The notes beneath the pieces were generated by a model. It ran no database searches. It had not been told where the DNA came from and saw only the letters and a list, made by a program, of their open reading frames with translations. A program made the position numbers and the translations under genes. From contig JALGSU010000022.1 in the NCBI GenBank assembly GCA_029821735.1, positions 25,965 through 89,964 on the forward strand: 64,000 nucleotides of DNA, read 5' to 3'. Numbering within the stretch: position 1 is the stretch's first letter; each line of letters opens with the position of its first letter. Positions 34,870-43,621 of this stretch are shown one piece after another. The DNA comes from Candidatus Zipacnadia bacterium (GTDB lineage: Bacteria; Armatimonadota; Zipacnadia; Zipacnadales; UBA5352).

Positions 34870-35026
34870 TGCGCCCGAGGCGTGAAGCCCAGAGCAGAAT
34901 TGGGGGAGACCATGCCTATTTCCCCCTTGCGCTTGCGGCGTGGGGACCGCGGTCGGATGTCTCTGGCACAGCGTGTATGATGCGTCCGCGCCCGACGGGA
35001 CTCAGGCCGGTTCCCTGCCACTCTAC

Positions 35027-35126
35027 TGGCAGGCCGGCTTCGCCAAGGGCACGGAACTCGTGGACACGCAACCGGGCAGGCAGGCCAGTGCCAAATATGT
35101 TCGACAGGCTGTGATCCGGTTGGCCG
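35027..35126 (+). pseudogene. Fragment of a third catalytic-only tyrosine recombinase
   Basis: The translation GFAKGTELVDTQPGRQASAK followed by YVRQAVIRLAERL matches the middle of the recombinase at 32559 (GFAKGTEFVNLQPGRQISAE, YVRQLLTRLTERA). Neither the Arg-bearing N-terminal motif nor the H-x-x-R...Y end is present. It joins directly to an IS3 fragment at 35136, so it was truncated by an insertion or deletion. Confidence 0.75.
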
Positions 35127-35135
35127 AACGGCTGC

Positions 35136-35291
35136 ATCGAGTCCCTCAACTGCAAACTGCGGGACGAACTGCTCAACGTGGAGATCGTTGACACACCGTT
35201 CGAGGCGCAGGTGTTGATGTAGCGCTGACGGAACCACTACAACACGGTGAGCCCGCACAGTTCACTGGGCTATCGCCCCGGCAAAGGTCTG
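35136..35291 (+). pseudogene. IS3-family transposase C-terminal fragment
   Basis: One frame reads IESLNCKLRDELLNVEI, then two stop codons where E and W are expected, then HYNTVSPHSSLGYRPG. This is the conserved end of the IS3 OrfB integrase domain (ESFNGKLRDELL ... RPHSSLGYRPP). It is a dead fragment lying just before a beta-helix gene; a similar remnant lies before the beta-helix gene at 54096. Confidence 0.8.
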
Positions 35292-35342
35292 ACGCGCCCG
35301 GACCGGAACCGTCTGCCAATAGCTGCTACTGGAGGTGCTTCC

Positions 35343-38066
35343 GTGATAGGGCACTCGCGTCTTGGTGTAGTGTTCACGCTCGTCGTGATCCTCATTGCGC
35401 ACACGGCGTGTCTGGGCGCAGACCCAGTTGTCCTCCACGTCTCGCCCGAAGGTAACGATGGCTGGTCAGGGGAGGTCTCGAAACCCGCCGGCGATGGTAC
35501 TGATGGGCCGCTCGCGTCGCTGCACGGCGCGCGCGACGCCATCCGCGCCCTGAAGGCCGCCGGCGAGGTCGACGCGCCGGTCCAGGTGCTGGTGCAGGGA
35601 GGCCAGTACCGTCTGGCTGAGCCCTTCACGCTTGGCCCCGAAGACTCTGGCACCGCGGATGCGCCCATCAGCTATGTCGCCGCGGACGGCCAGCGCCCGG
35701 TCTTTTCGGGCGGACGACCTATAGCCGGGTGGCGCGAGGCCGAGAACGGTCTGTGGGCCGCGCAAGTGCCGGGTGTCGCGGAGGGTGACCGCTATTTCCG
35801 CCAACTCTTCGTCAATGGCCACCGGCGCCAGCGCGCGCGCTCACCGAATCGCGGCTACCTGCAGCTCGCCGCCTTGACCAACCCCTTCGACCGCACCGAT
35901 GAGGCCAATCTGAACTCCTTCCGCTTCCGGGAGGGCGACCTCAACGGCGACTGGCGCAACCCCACCGATATGGAGGTCATCAAGCTATTCTCCTGGAGCA
36001 CCACGCGGCTGCCGGTGGCGTCGATCGACGACACGAGCGGCGTCATCAGCTTCGCCGGCTCGACTGGGCCCAACCCGCGCCTGTTCGACTGGGCCGGCGG
36101 GCGCTATTACATCGAGCACGTCTTCGAGGGCCTCGACCAGCCGGGGGAGTGGTATCTCGACCGGCCTACGGGCACGCTCTATTACAGGCCCATGCCCGGT
36201 GAGCGGCCGGATGAGATCGAGGCGGTCGCGCCCGCGATTGAGCACTTGGTCGAGTTCTACGGGCGCGAAGCCACTGAGGACGTGGCCGCTGAGCCCGTCA
36301 GTCACATCACACTGCGCGGACTGACCTTCGAGCACGCCTCGTGGCCAATGCCCGAGACCGGCTGGAAGGAGCGCCAGGCACAGGCGACGATGGAGAGTGC
36401 GGCGGTGCACGGGCGCTTCGCCGAGAGTTGCGCGCTTGAGGACTGCGAGGTGCGCCACGTCGGCGCCCATGGCGTCTGGCTCGAGCGCGGCTGCCTGACC
36501 AACCGCCTCCAGAGCTGCCATGTCTGGGACGTCGGCGCCGGTGGCGTGTACCTCGGCTGGACGAGGGTCGAGCCGGAGGCGGGCGGCAACACCGTTGACA
36601 ACTGCTTCATCCACCACTTGACCGAGGTGCATGGCGGCGCGATCGGCGTCTGGATCGGGCGGAGTTCGCACAACCGCGTGACGCATAACGAGATCGCCGA
36701 CATGAACTACACCGGCATCTCGGTCGGCTGGAAGTGGCACTACGGACCGAGCCTGGCGCATGATAACCTCATCGAGGACAACTACGTGCACCACTGCGGG
36801 CACCACGTGCTCTCGGACATGGGCGGGATCTACACCCTCGGCGAATCCCAAAGCACCGTCATCCGGCACAACCGCTTCGAGGAGCTCTGGTGCCACGGCG
36901 CGTACTCGCACGCCTCGGGCATCTACTTCGACCAGGGCACTACCGACCTGCTGGTCGAGAACAACATCGTCAGCGGAGCCACCGACAGCGGCTTCATCGT
37001 CCACTACGGCAAAGACAACATCGTGCGCAACAATATCTTCGCGTTCGCAAGCAAGTATGGGCTGAGCCTGGGCAAGCCCGAGGAGCACCGTTCGTTCATC
37101 TTCGAGCGCAACATCATCTACCTCGACCACTCGGCCATGGCCGGGCGGCGTGTCACCGAGAACGAGGACGTGGACAGCAACCTCTACTGGTGCACCACCG
37201 GCGAGGAGCCGACCTTCTGCGGGATGTCGCTGGCGGAGTGGCGCGAGGCGGGCCATGACCTGAACGCGATCATCGAGGACCCGCTCTTCCGCAATCCGGA
37301 GGGTGGCGACTTCACGCTCGCTGACAATTCGCCCGCGCTGCGTCTGGGCTTTGAGCCTATCTCGATGGACGGTTTCGGGATCTATGGCGACCCGGAATGG
37401 ACGAGCCTGCCCGCGCGCTTCGAGCGCCAGCCCGACGATCCTCCCCCCGCCGAGGCCGAGCCTCTGCGTATCGCCGATGATTTCGATACGTGGCTGAAGA
37501 TGCGCCAGGCTCTGGGCGGGCATCCGCTGTATGCGCGTGTGAACACCGAGGAGCGGCCGGAACTGATCGCCATCAGTGACGAGGCGGCGGCGTCCGGTGA
37601 GCAGAGCTTGCGCATTGAGGACACTGCGGGCTTGGCCAAGCCCTACGACCCGCATTTCTACTACAGCCCGCACTACACTGAGGGCATCGCGCGCGGCGAG
37701 TTCATGATCCGCATCGACGCAGCCACCGATTTCTATCACGAGTGGCGCGACGCCGTGCACCCCTACAACGTCGGGCCCACGCTCCGCATCACGGAAGGCA
37801 TACTCGCGGTGAACGGAATCGAACCGGTCGAGATCCCCGTCGGCGAGTGGGTCCGAATCGAGGTAGAGGCGGCGTTGGGCGAGGCGGCGGGGACGTGGAC
37901 GCTGGCGGTGACGCTGCCGGGCGAGGAGCGCCGCGAGTTCGCGGACCTCGCCTGCCACGATGAGGCATGGCAGGAGCTGCGCTGGGTGGGATACGTGAGC
38001 ACCGGGACGACACCGGCGGTGTTCTACCTCGACGACGTGCAGCTTGGTGCCGAGGTAGGCGAGTAG
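35343..38066 (+). CDS. Secreted right-handed beta-helix carbohydrate-active protein
   Basis: The GTG at 35343 follows GGAGG at 35331 with 7-bp spacing; the frame upstream is IS3 debris. The product has 907 residues with a signal peptide ending near CLGA. The opening LHVSPEGNDGWSG...GARDAIRAL and YRLAEPFTLGPEDSGT motifs, and the repeated N-x-I-x2-N strands (DNLIEDNYVHHCG, NRFEEL, ENNIVSGATDSG, NNIFAFASKYG), are typical of parallel beta-helix glycosidases such as GH110/GH141-like proteins. A beta-sandwich (about 720-900) ends the protein. The exact reaction is unknown; it probably cleaves a plant or algal polysaccharide outside the cytoplasm. Confidence 0.75.
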   Translation: MIGHSRLGVVFTLVVILIAHTACLGADPVVLHVSPEGNDGWSGEVSKPAGDGTDGPLASLHGARDAIRALKAAGEVDAPVQVLVQGGQYRLAEPFTLGPEDSGTADAPISYVAADGQRPVFSGGRPIAGWREAENGLWAAQVPGVAEGDRYFRQLFVNGHRRQRARSPNRGYLQLAALTNPFDRTDEANLNSFRFREGDLNGDWRNPTDMEVIKLFSWSTTRLPVASIDDTSGVISFAGSTGPNPRLFDWAGGRYYIEHVFEGLDQPGEWYLDRPTGTLYYRPMPGERPDEIEAVAPAIEHLVEFYGREATEDVAAEPVSHITLRGLTFEHASWPMPETGWKERQAQATMESAAVHGRFAESCALEDCEVRHVGAHGVWLERGCLTNRLQSCHVWDVGAGGVYLGWTRVEPEAGGNTVDNCFIHHLTEVHGGAIGVWIGRSSHNRVTHNEIADMNYTGISVGWKWHYGPSLAHDNLIEDNYVHHCGHHVLSDMGGIYTLGESQSTVIRHNRFEELWCHGAYSHASGIYFDQGTTDLLVENNIVSGATDSGFIVHYGKDNIVRNNIFAFASKYGLSLGKPEEHRSFIFERNIIYLDHSAMAGRRVTENEDVDSNLYWCTTGEEPTFCGMSLAEWREAGHDLNAIIEDPLFRNPEGGDFTLADNSPALRLGFEPISMDGFGIYGDPEWTSLPARFERQPDDPPPAEAEPLRIADDFDTWLKMRQALGGHPLYARVNTEERPELIAISDEAAASGEQSLRIEDTAGLAKPYDPHFYYSPHYTEGIARGEFMIRIDAATDFYHEWRDAVHPYNVGPTLRITEGILAVNGIEPVEIPVGEWVRIEVEAALGEAAGTWTLAVTLPGEERREFADLACHDEAWQELRWVGYVSTGTTPAVFYLDDVQLGAEVGE

Positions 38067-38120
38067 GACCGGGCGCTCGGGTGCTCCCAGGCGGCCGCGC
38101 TTCAGTCCAGGCCCCCCGCA

Positions 38121-38523
38121 GAGGGCCTGGACTTCCACCTCTACTGCCACAGCATCTGTCACTGGAATCTGCCATCGGACCCCGTCGACCTCGAGCAGCG
38201 TGAGGGTCGGATCAACCGGTACAAGTGCCACGCGATCCGGCGCAGCGTCGCGCGCGATCTGGGCCTTCCCGGCCTGCAGTCGCGAAATGGTGACCCGTGG
38301 CGAGCGCTGTTTGAGGCCGCCGAGACCAAGCGCGCTCCCTTTGAGCCGGGAGACACGGCGTCTCCCGGCGCTGAAGGAGGCCCTGGCGGCTTATCGGCTC
38401 GTGTTCGGCCAGCCCCGGCAGGAGGACTTGTTGGCGTACATCCTCGACCGCCATGGCGAAGGAAATGAGATCGACATTGAGGCGCTTTGTGGGTGCCAGA
38501 TCGACCTGACACCCCCGGAGTGA
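38121..38523 (+). pseudogene. C-terminal fragment of a superfamily 2 helicase
   Basis: The frame at 38121 encodes [20 protein letters not shown] followed by [20 protein letters not shown]. This is the motif V/VI region of a SNF2-like helicase (a Q-R-x-G-R-x-x-R type arginine finger within EQREGRINR). After a frame change near 38370 the sequence continues [20 protein letters not shown] to a stop at 38521-38523. The N-terminal two thirds are missing. An inverted repeat, AGTCCAGGCCC and GGGCCTGGACT (38104-38133), sits at the truncation point. This is another dead gene in the recombinase-rich zone. Confidence 0.65.
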
Positions 38524-38577
38524 CTCACTCCTGCCCCACACTGCCACTTCTGATGCGTTGCGTCAGTGGGGGGCCGC

Positions 38578-38622
38578 TGCCCTCGAAGAGTCGGTCCAGG
38601 TGTTATATTAGCATCGGAGGCT
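38578..38622. repeat. Dispersed short repeat, copy 2
   Basis: GTCGGTCCAGGTGTTATATTA matches copy 1 at 32365-32407 and ends 8 bases before the next gene, so it forms its immediate 5' leader, including the GGAGG ribosome site. Confidence 0.45.
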
Positions 38623-38629
38623 TGGACAC

Positions 38630-41600
38630 ATGAGGCACTATGCCAAGCGTACGGTCCCACTGATGGCCCTTTTGCTCGTATGTGCTGCGACAGCCATCCC
38701 CTCGCCGGAGGTGGACAAGTTGCTGGCAGCTCCCCGTCAACACCCTTACCTGTTCTTCACGGCGGACGAAATCCCAAAGCTGCGAGAGCAAGCCACGCAG
38801 GAGCCGTGGTCCGATGCAGCCAAGTTGATCATCAGCAGCGCGGACGCGGTCCTGTCAGCGACTGTCACCCCATATCCCGGTCCCGGTCCTGACGCTGCTC
38901 TCGACGAGAATGGTAACTACACTGCCGACTACCTGAAGGTGCACTACGACTTCTACGATGCAGGTCACGCCATCAACGATATCGTGCCCGTCCTGGCAAT
39001 GGCCTACGTGTTGACCGGTGAGCAAAAGTACGCTCAGCGCGCCAGAGAATGGCTGCTGCACTACGCGGGATGGCAGCAGTGGAACGTGAAGACGGCCCCC
39101 GCCGACAATCAGTCGGCGCACTCGTATCTGGGGCTCGCTATCGGTTACGATTGGCTGTATGAGCAGCTTACCCCAGCCGAACGGGAGATGGTGCTCGACG
39201 CCCTGCGTCGCCTGGGCGAGGCGTTTGAGAAGTATCGCGGCGGCCTGGCGGATTTGCCGTTGCCCGGCAATCGGGGTTCGATCGCCAACAATCACACCTG
39301 GGTATCCCACGCCGCTCCCGGTCTGGGCGCTCTGGCCCAGTTGTATGAGCAGCCGGCAGCCCGAGAGTGGCTCGAGACCGAGATCGTCTGCTGGCGCGAG
39401 AAGATTCTGCCCGCCAGCCTGGGCCGGGATGGTGAGTACGTGGACGGCGCGGGCGGGTGGCTGTCCTACTGCCTGCAGAATGGCCTGTTGTTCCTGGCGG
39501 CCCTGAGAGGGAACGGCCTTGACCTGTACGAGGGAACCAACCTGGATAAGGTGGCTCACTTCGTACTCCGCGGGCGCGAGCTGCTGACTGAGGGCGCTCC
39601 CCTGCCGCCGTATGAGCTCCGCTATCCCTTCCTGGAACTGGCCTCCCGATACCAGGACAGCGTGGTCCAGTGGGCGGCGCTCGCCAACGGGATGACACTC
39701 GACCAACGCAGCAGTCGGCGCTGGCCCGGGAGCCAGGGCGTGGCGGAAGCGCCGTCCTACCAGGCGAACCAATGGTATCGAGTCCGACTGGAATGGGACG
39801 CCGACAGCGGCCACTTCCGCACCACCATCGACGATGAACTGCTCGAAGACATGCCGATGCTCGACAGGACATTCGGCTGCGTGAACAGGTTCGCCTTCAT
39901 GGGCCACTGGCGCACGAGGTGCTCGGTGGATATCCGCCGTCTGACGGTTGCGGACCTCACCACAGGCCAACGCATCGAGTCGGTCGACCTGGCGGGCCTG
40001 CCGCCGGGAAAGATCGAGGACAATGGCATTGTGGCGTTCTTACAGGGCGCGCAGTCAACGGCTGAGATAGCTGCAGGCGAGGAGCCGATTCTGCGCTTCA
40101 CCGACGCAGACGAGGGCCACGCGCCACTCCTCTCCTTCGCTTTGCCGGACCTGTCCCACGGCGCTATCGAATTCGAACTCCGTAAGTCGGATAACGACGC
40201 CTCCTACTTCTACCTTCGCACTTGGGAGGACAGCGAAGAGTTGCGCGGCATCATCTGGTACATCGACGGCCGGGTCAGGAAGCACATGCCCGACTACAAG
40301 AACCAGGACTGGCCTTTTGGCTGGAAGCCGACGACGGGCCTCTGGTATCCGGCTGTCTTCGAGTTCCTGTTCTATGATGCGCGCGTCCAGCCTGTACCTC
40401 CCCGTGCGCCGGCGCCCTCGGCCGTCTTTCGCGACCTGGGCCAGGTGCAGATGCGTGACAACTGGTCCGAAGACGCCATCAGCATCTCCTTCCGCTCCGG
40501 GCCCGAGATCGGCAAGGACCACGGCGACAACAACTCGTTCCGCATCAGAGCCTTTGGGGAGGAGATCCTGCCTGACTTGCTCACTCCACCCTCAGGGGAG
40601 AAGGAACTGACGCAGAGGCAATACGATCTGTACGCATGGTTCCAGGGCACACAGGCCCACAACACCATCCTGCCCGATGAACACACTCAACCGTCAGTCT
40701 GGGGCGACCAGACGGGACGGCAGTACGGGGCACAGTGGCTTGCCGCACCCGAGGAGGGCATAGCCCAGCGGGGTGAGTTGACCGACGTCTTGCTTACGCC
40801 CTTCTACGACTATGCCAGCGGCCAGGCCGCACCCGCCTACACTCGCGTTGAGCCAGTCCTGGCCAACTTCCGCCGCGACCTGCTCTTCATCAAGTCGGAT
40901 TACGTCGTGGTCTATGATGAGTTGCAGTCGACCGGCGCCGAGTTGCTCTACAAGTGGCTCCTGCACTCTACCTTCCCGGTATCTGTGCGGGACGGCATGA
41001 TGGTGGTGACCGGACAGAAGGGATCGCTCTATGCCACTCCCCTGTTCCCGAAGGACACCGAGTGCGAAATACTCACGACGCCAGCGCCTTTGGACGAACA
41101 CAAGACGCGCTACTTCTCACTTCGCCCTCCTGCGAAGTCGAGATCCCAGCGCTTCCTGGTTGTGCTTCAGCCCGCCCGGGCCGACCGTGTGTCGCCGCCT
41201 CTGAGGCCAGGTCTGCTGGAGGGTACAAACCTGATCGGCGTGGACCTCAGCGTCGGCGAGTATACCGACCACGTCGCGTTTGCGCCAAGCGACGCGGGGC
41301 AGGGGGAGTTGGGCGAACTTAGCATGGAGGGCCTCGCAGCCTTCGTGCGCACCTCGGCGAGCCTGCCGGTGATGTATGCGCTCCAGAGCGGTAGGAATCT
41401 GTCGCTGGGCCGGCCGCTTATCCAACTCAGCTCGACAGGGAGTGCCGCAGTCAGCATCAAGGGCGACGGCTTCGTGGCCAGGGGCCGAGGCCTCCAGTCC
41501 GGTGAGGCACGCCTGTGGCTCCCACGCAGCCCGGCCGAATTGCAGCTTGATGGCGAGGCACAGGATGTCAGAGACTACTCCCCGAAAGGGCTGCTGAGGC

Positions 41601-41644
41601 TGAGCGTGCCCGAAGGTGAGTGGACCGTAACGGGCCAGTTCTGA
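38630..41644 (+). CDS. Secreted heparinase II/III-like polysaccharide lyase with inserted beta-sandwich segment
   Basis: The ATG at 38630 follows GGAGG; the product has 1004 residues with an N-terminal signal peptide (MALLLVCAATA). Residues 35-350 form an alpha-helical toroid typical of DUF4962/heparinase II-III enzymes (HPYLFFTADEIPKLREQA, YDWLYEQLTPAERE, NNHTWVSHAAPGLGAL with a candidate catalytic His). About residues 362-575 are an unusual insertion with LamG-like strands (WYRVRLEWDADSGHF, VNRFAFMGHW) that splits the toroid from its last helices. The beta-sandwich lyase region then resumes with MRDNWSEDAISISFRSG, DHGDNNSF and FQGTQAHNTI. It likely eliminates uronic-acid-containing chains. 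It stands alone transcriptionally. Confidence 0.8.
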   Translation: MRHYAKRTVPLMALLLVCAATAIPSPEVDKLLAAPRQHPYLFFTADEIPKLREQATQEPWSDAAKLIISSADAVLSATVTPYPGPGPDAALDENGNYTADYLKVHYDFYDAGHAINDIVPVLAMAYVLTGEQKYAQRAREWLLHYAGWQQWNVKTAPADNQSAHSYLGLAIGYDWLYEQLTPAEREMVLDALRRLGEAFEKYRGGLADLPLPGNRGSIANNHTWVSHAAPGLGALAQLYEQPAAREWLETEIVCWREKILPASLGRDGEYVDGAGGWLSYCLQNGLLFLAALRGNGLDLYEGTNLDKVAHFVLRGRELLTEGAPLPPYELRYPFLELASRYQDSVVQWAALANGMTLDQRSSRRWPGSQGVAEAPSYQANQWYRVRLEWDADSGHFRTTIDDELLEDMPMLDRTFGCVNRFAFMGHWRTRCSVDIRRLTVADLTTGQRIESVDLAGLPPGKIEDNGIVAFLQGAQSTAEIAAGEEPILRFTDADEGHAPLLSFALPDLSHGAIEFELRKSDNDASYFYLRTWEDSEELRGIIWYIDGRVRKHMPDYKNQDWPFGWKPTTGLWYPAVFEFLFYDARVQPVPPRAPAPSAVFRDLGQVQMRDNWSEDAISISFRSGPEIGKDHGDNNSFRIRAFGEEILPDLLTPPSGEKELTQRQYDLYAWFQGTQAHNTILPDEHTQPSVWGDQTGRQYGAQWLAAPEEGIAQRGELTDVLLTPFYDYASGQAAPAYTRVEPVLANFRRDLLFIKSDYVVVYDELQSTGAELLYKWLLHSTFPVSVRDGMMVVTGQKGSLYATPLFPKDTECEILTTPAPLDEHKTRYFSLRPPAKSRSQRFLVVLQPARADRVSPPLRPGLLEGTNLIGVDLSVGEYTDHVAFAPSDAGQGELGELSMEGLAAFVRTSASLPVMYALQSGRNLSLGRPLIQLSSTGSAAVSIKGDGFVARGRGLQSGEARLWLPRSPAELQLDGEAQDVRDYSPKGLLRLSVPEGEWTVTGQF

Positions 41645-41792
41645 GCATCGGCCGCAATTGGGCGACAGATGGGGTGGCGGCTGCAGGCCTTGAGGAAGGC
41701 GAGGAGACGTGAGCAGTCAACGGCACGGACTCGAGCAGGAGGACTTGGGCAGGTCCTCGGCGAAGAACCGAACGCGTGCAGTGCAAACTATG

Positions 41793-41915
41793 CTGCCAGC
41801 TTCGTTGACCGCAACATAAGCTCCGCTCGGGGTGTGGTCATAAGCCTGGGAGCTATGGGTACAGCGGCCTGAGGGCTGTGTATTCAACTCGGCCTATGTT
41901 GTGATCTTCCCCCAA
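41793..41915. repeat. Dispersed ~120-bp repeat, copy 1
   Basis: The sequence from CTGCCAGCTTCGTTGACCGC to GATCTTCCCCCA matches 53206-53328 with scattered changes. In this copy the central hairpin is imperfect. It lies in the 379-bp gap between the heparinase gene and the end of the RiPP operon, where nothing else is recognisable. Confidence 0.7.
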
Positions 41916-42023
41916 TCTCCTTCCGCTACGTTTGGCTGTCCTTCATGGAAGCCGCATCCGGACGCCGGTCCAGGGACGGCGTGCCATCCAGATGGAGTTC
42001 TCGATAGGGACAGGCGAGCGGCG

Positions 42024-42434
42024 TCAGGGCAGTGAGATGATCTCCCCGTAGCCACTCGGATCGGGCTGGCCCGCGACCCATTGACCCTCGACGGTGACCC
42101 AGGCGTGGGACATGAGTTCACCGGCCTCGGACCTGACCCCGACGTGCATTACCGGCGACTTCTTGGCTCTGCGCAGGAAGTGGCAGGCGGCCAGGCTCCA
42201 GTAGAGGCAGGGCTGCGGGAAGAGCCGCGGCAGGCGGCGGATGAGCGCGTGGGACACGCGCAGCGCCACCTGAGCGCGCTCCGGGGCCAGCCGCCCGGCT
42301 CTCGGGCCGGGTGTTGCCGCGGCCAATAGACCCTCCACGTCGCGACGGGGGTGCAGCCAGCGCAGTCGAGGCAGCAGGAGCAGCACCGCGGGCAGAACCG
42401 CCAGAACGTCGCGGAGAGGGGGGCGCGCGGTCAT
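42024..42434 (-). CDS. B2-type transglutaminase-like leader peptidase (lasso B2-like)
   Basis: The 136-residue protein begins with basic, hydrophobic helices. It then shows the Transglut_core3 signature of lasso peptide B2 proteins: a Cys in FPQPCLYWSLAACHFLRR, a strand MHVGVRSEAGE, a His in SHAWVTVEGQWV, and a following Asp (PDPSGYGEI). These are the Cys-His-Asp residues of the cysteine-protease fold that removes the leader once the PqqD-like partner presents it. The start overlaps the nucleotidyltransferase stop by 4 bp (ATGA). It is the last gene of the operon. Confidence 0.85.
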   Translation of the reverse strand: MTARPPLRDVLAVLPAVLLLLPRLRWLHPRRDVEGLLAAATPGPRAGRLAPERAQVALRVSHALIRRLPRLFPQPCLYWSLAACHFLRRAKKSPVMHVGVRSEAGELMSHAWVTVEGQWVAGQPDPSGYGEIISLP

Positions 42435-43621
42435 GGCCGATCCAATAACTCCGGGAAGGAGCGCGTGCGCAGCGCCGCCCGCCAGGCCAGCCCGGTCCAG
42501 ACCAGCCTAAGGGCCTTCCACAGAAGATAGCCGGGGTAGAGGACAGTGCCGATGACCAGCGGCACGTGCAGCCTGCCCATCAGCACGGTGCGTGGGCGGA
42601 AGAGGTGGGCCATGATATGCTCGCGCCGGCGCGTTCCGCCGGAGACCCAGCTTCTCGCCCAGGGGCCGAAGTTGCGCGCGCGGGCTGTGGTGGCGATGCC
42701 CCAAGCCTCACGAGCCTGCGCCGCGGCCAACTCGCAGACAGTGTTGGGGACTCCGGCCTCCCGCAGCCCTGCGGGGACGCGCCCACCACCGGCCAACGCG
42801 GCGGCGAGCAGCACGACGCGCCCGGCACCGCGGTGCTGAGCGGCCTGCCAGACCGCTCTCCAATGCTGCTCGTCCCAATGAGGCAGGCTATACAGGCGGG
42901 CCAGATCGGCGGCCATGCGGGGCCAGTAGGATGGCCCGTGAGTGAAGCCATGGCAAGCCAAGTGCAGCCACAGGTCTGAGTCGGAGGGCAGGCTGACGCG
43001 CGCACCCTCAAGGGTGGCCCGTCTCCCGTTGGCGAAGAGATCCCCGGTGCGGGGCCAGCTTGCCTCATGGGCGGCCACCCCATGCAGCTCGATCATGCCC
43101 CCCTCACCCTCCATGCGGATCTCCCCGAGGTGGCGGTGCGGGGTGAGCGCGTGACTGACCTGCGCCGCTTCGCGCCCCAGCAGTTCGTGGGCCTTGGTGA
43201 GGTGCTCGTCCGGCACGAGCAGGTCGAGGTCCACCATGGTGCGCTGACCCGGGTCGGGATAGACCGCCAGCAGCAGGGCCGAGCCCTTCAGAACGGCCAC
43301 GGGTATGCCCGCCTCCGCCAACCTGGTCGCCGAGCTGATAAGCAGCTTGCGGTAGGTCTGCCAGCGCAGGGCGTTGCCCAGGTGCAGGGCCTGCAGCCGC
43401 CCGGCGCACTCGTCCGGTAGTAGTTTGCGCTGGGCGGGCGTGAGGGCGAACCAGAGCAGGCCTGCGACCATGGTACGCTCGGCGGCCCGCAGCAGCCAAC
43501 CGGCCTGCTCGGACACCACAAGCGTCTCGACCCAGGCATCCGGCACCGGCTCGTCCGGGCGAGTGCAGACATGAACCAGTATGGCTTGGGCGGTCGCCAC
43601 GGAGGTCCGGCCGCTGCTCAT
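42431..43621 (-). CDS. Nucleotidyltransferase family protein (NTP_transf_5-like)
   Basis: The product has 396 residues. The N-terminal half is helical. The nucleotidyltransferase core shows VAVLKGSALLLAVYPDPGQR followed by TMVDLDLLVP, giving the G-S and D-x-D catalytic signature of the NTP_transf_5 family. Further conserved segments are IELHGVAAHEASWPR and LHLACHGFTHGPSYWPRMAAD. Such proteins accompany HPr-kinase-like enzymes in paeninodin-type lasso clusters. It overlaps both neighbours by 4 bp (ATGA), which ties it to the operon. It may transfer an NMP to the peptide or to an intermediate; the actual reaction is not known. Confidence 0.8.
   Translation of the reverse strand: MSSGRTSVATAQAILVHVCTRPDEPVPDAWVETLVVSEQAGWLLRAAERTMVAGLLWFALTPAQRKLLPDECAGRLQALHLGNALRWQTYRKLLISSATRLAEAGIPVAVLKGSALLLAVYPDPGQRTMVDLDLLVPDEHLTKAHELLGREAAQVSHALTPHRHLGEIRMEGEGGMIELHGVAAHEASWPRTGDLFANGRRATLEGARVSLPSDSDLWLHLACHGFTHGPSYWPRMAADLARLYSLPHWDEQHWRAVWQAAQHRGAGRVVLLAAALAGGGRVPAGLREAGVPNTVCELAAAQAREAWGIATTARARNFGPWARSWVSGGTRRREHIMAHLFRPRTVLMGRLHVPLVIGTVLYPGYLLWKALRLVWTGLAWRAALRTRSFPELLDRP

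Noticed and set aside
38104..38133. Terminator after the beta-helix gene
   Set aside because: The 11-bp inverted repeat has no T-rich tail and its right arm lies inside the helicase fragment. Termination here is doubtful.
35985..38231. Long minus-strand ORF (748 codons) opposite the beta-helix gene
   Set aside because: Its sequence is low in protein-like motifs and mirrors the codon structure of the real plus-strand gene. The same holds for long antisense frames at 7762-9804, 9883-10704 and 54447-56729.
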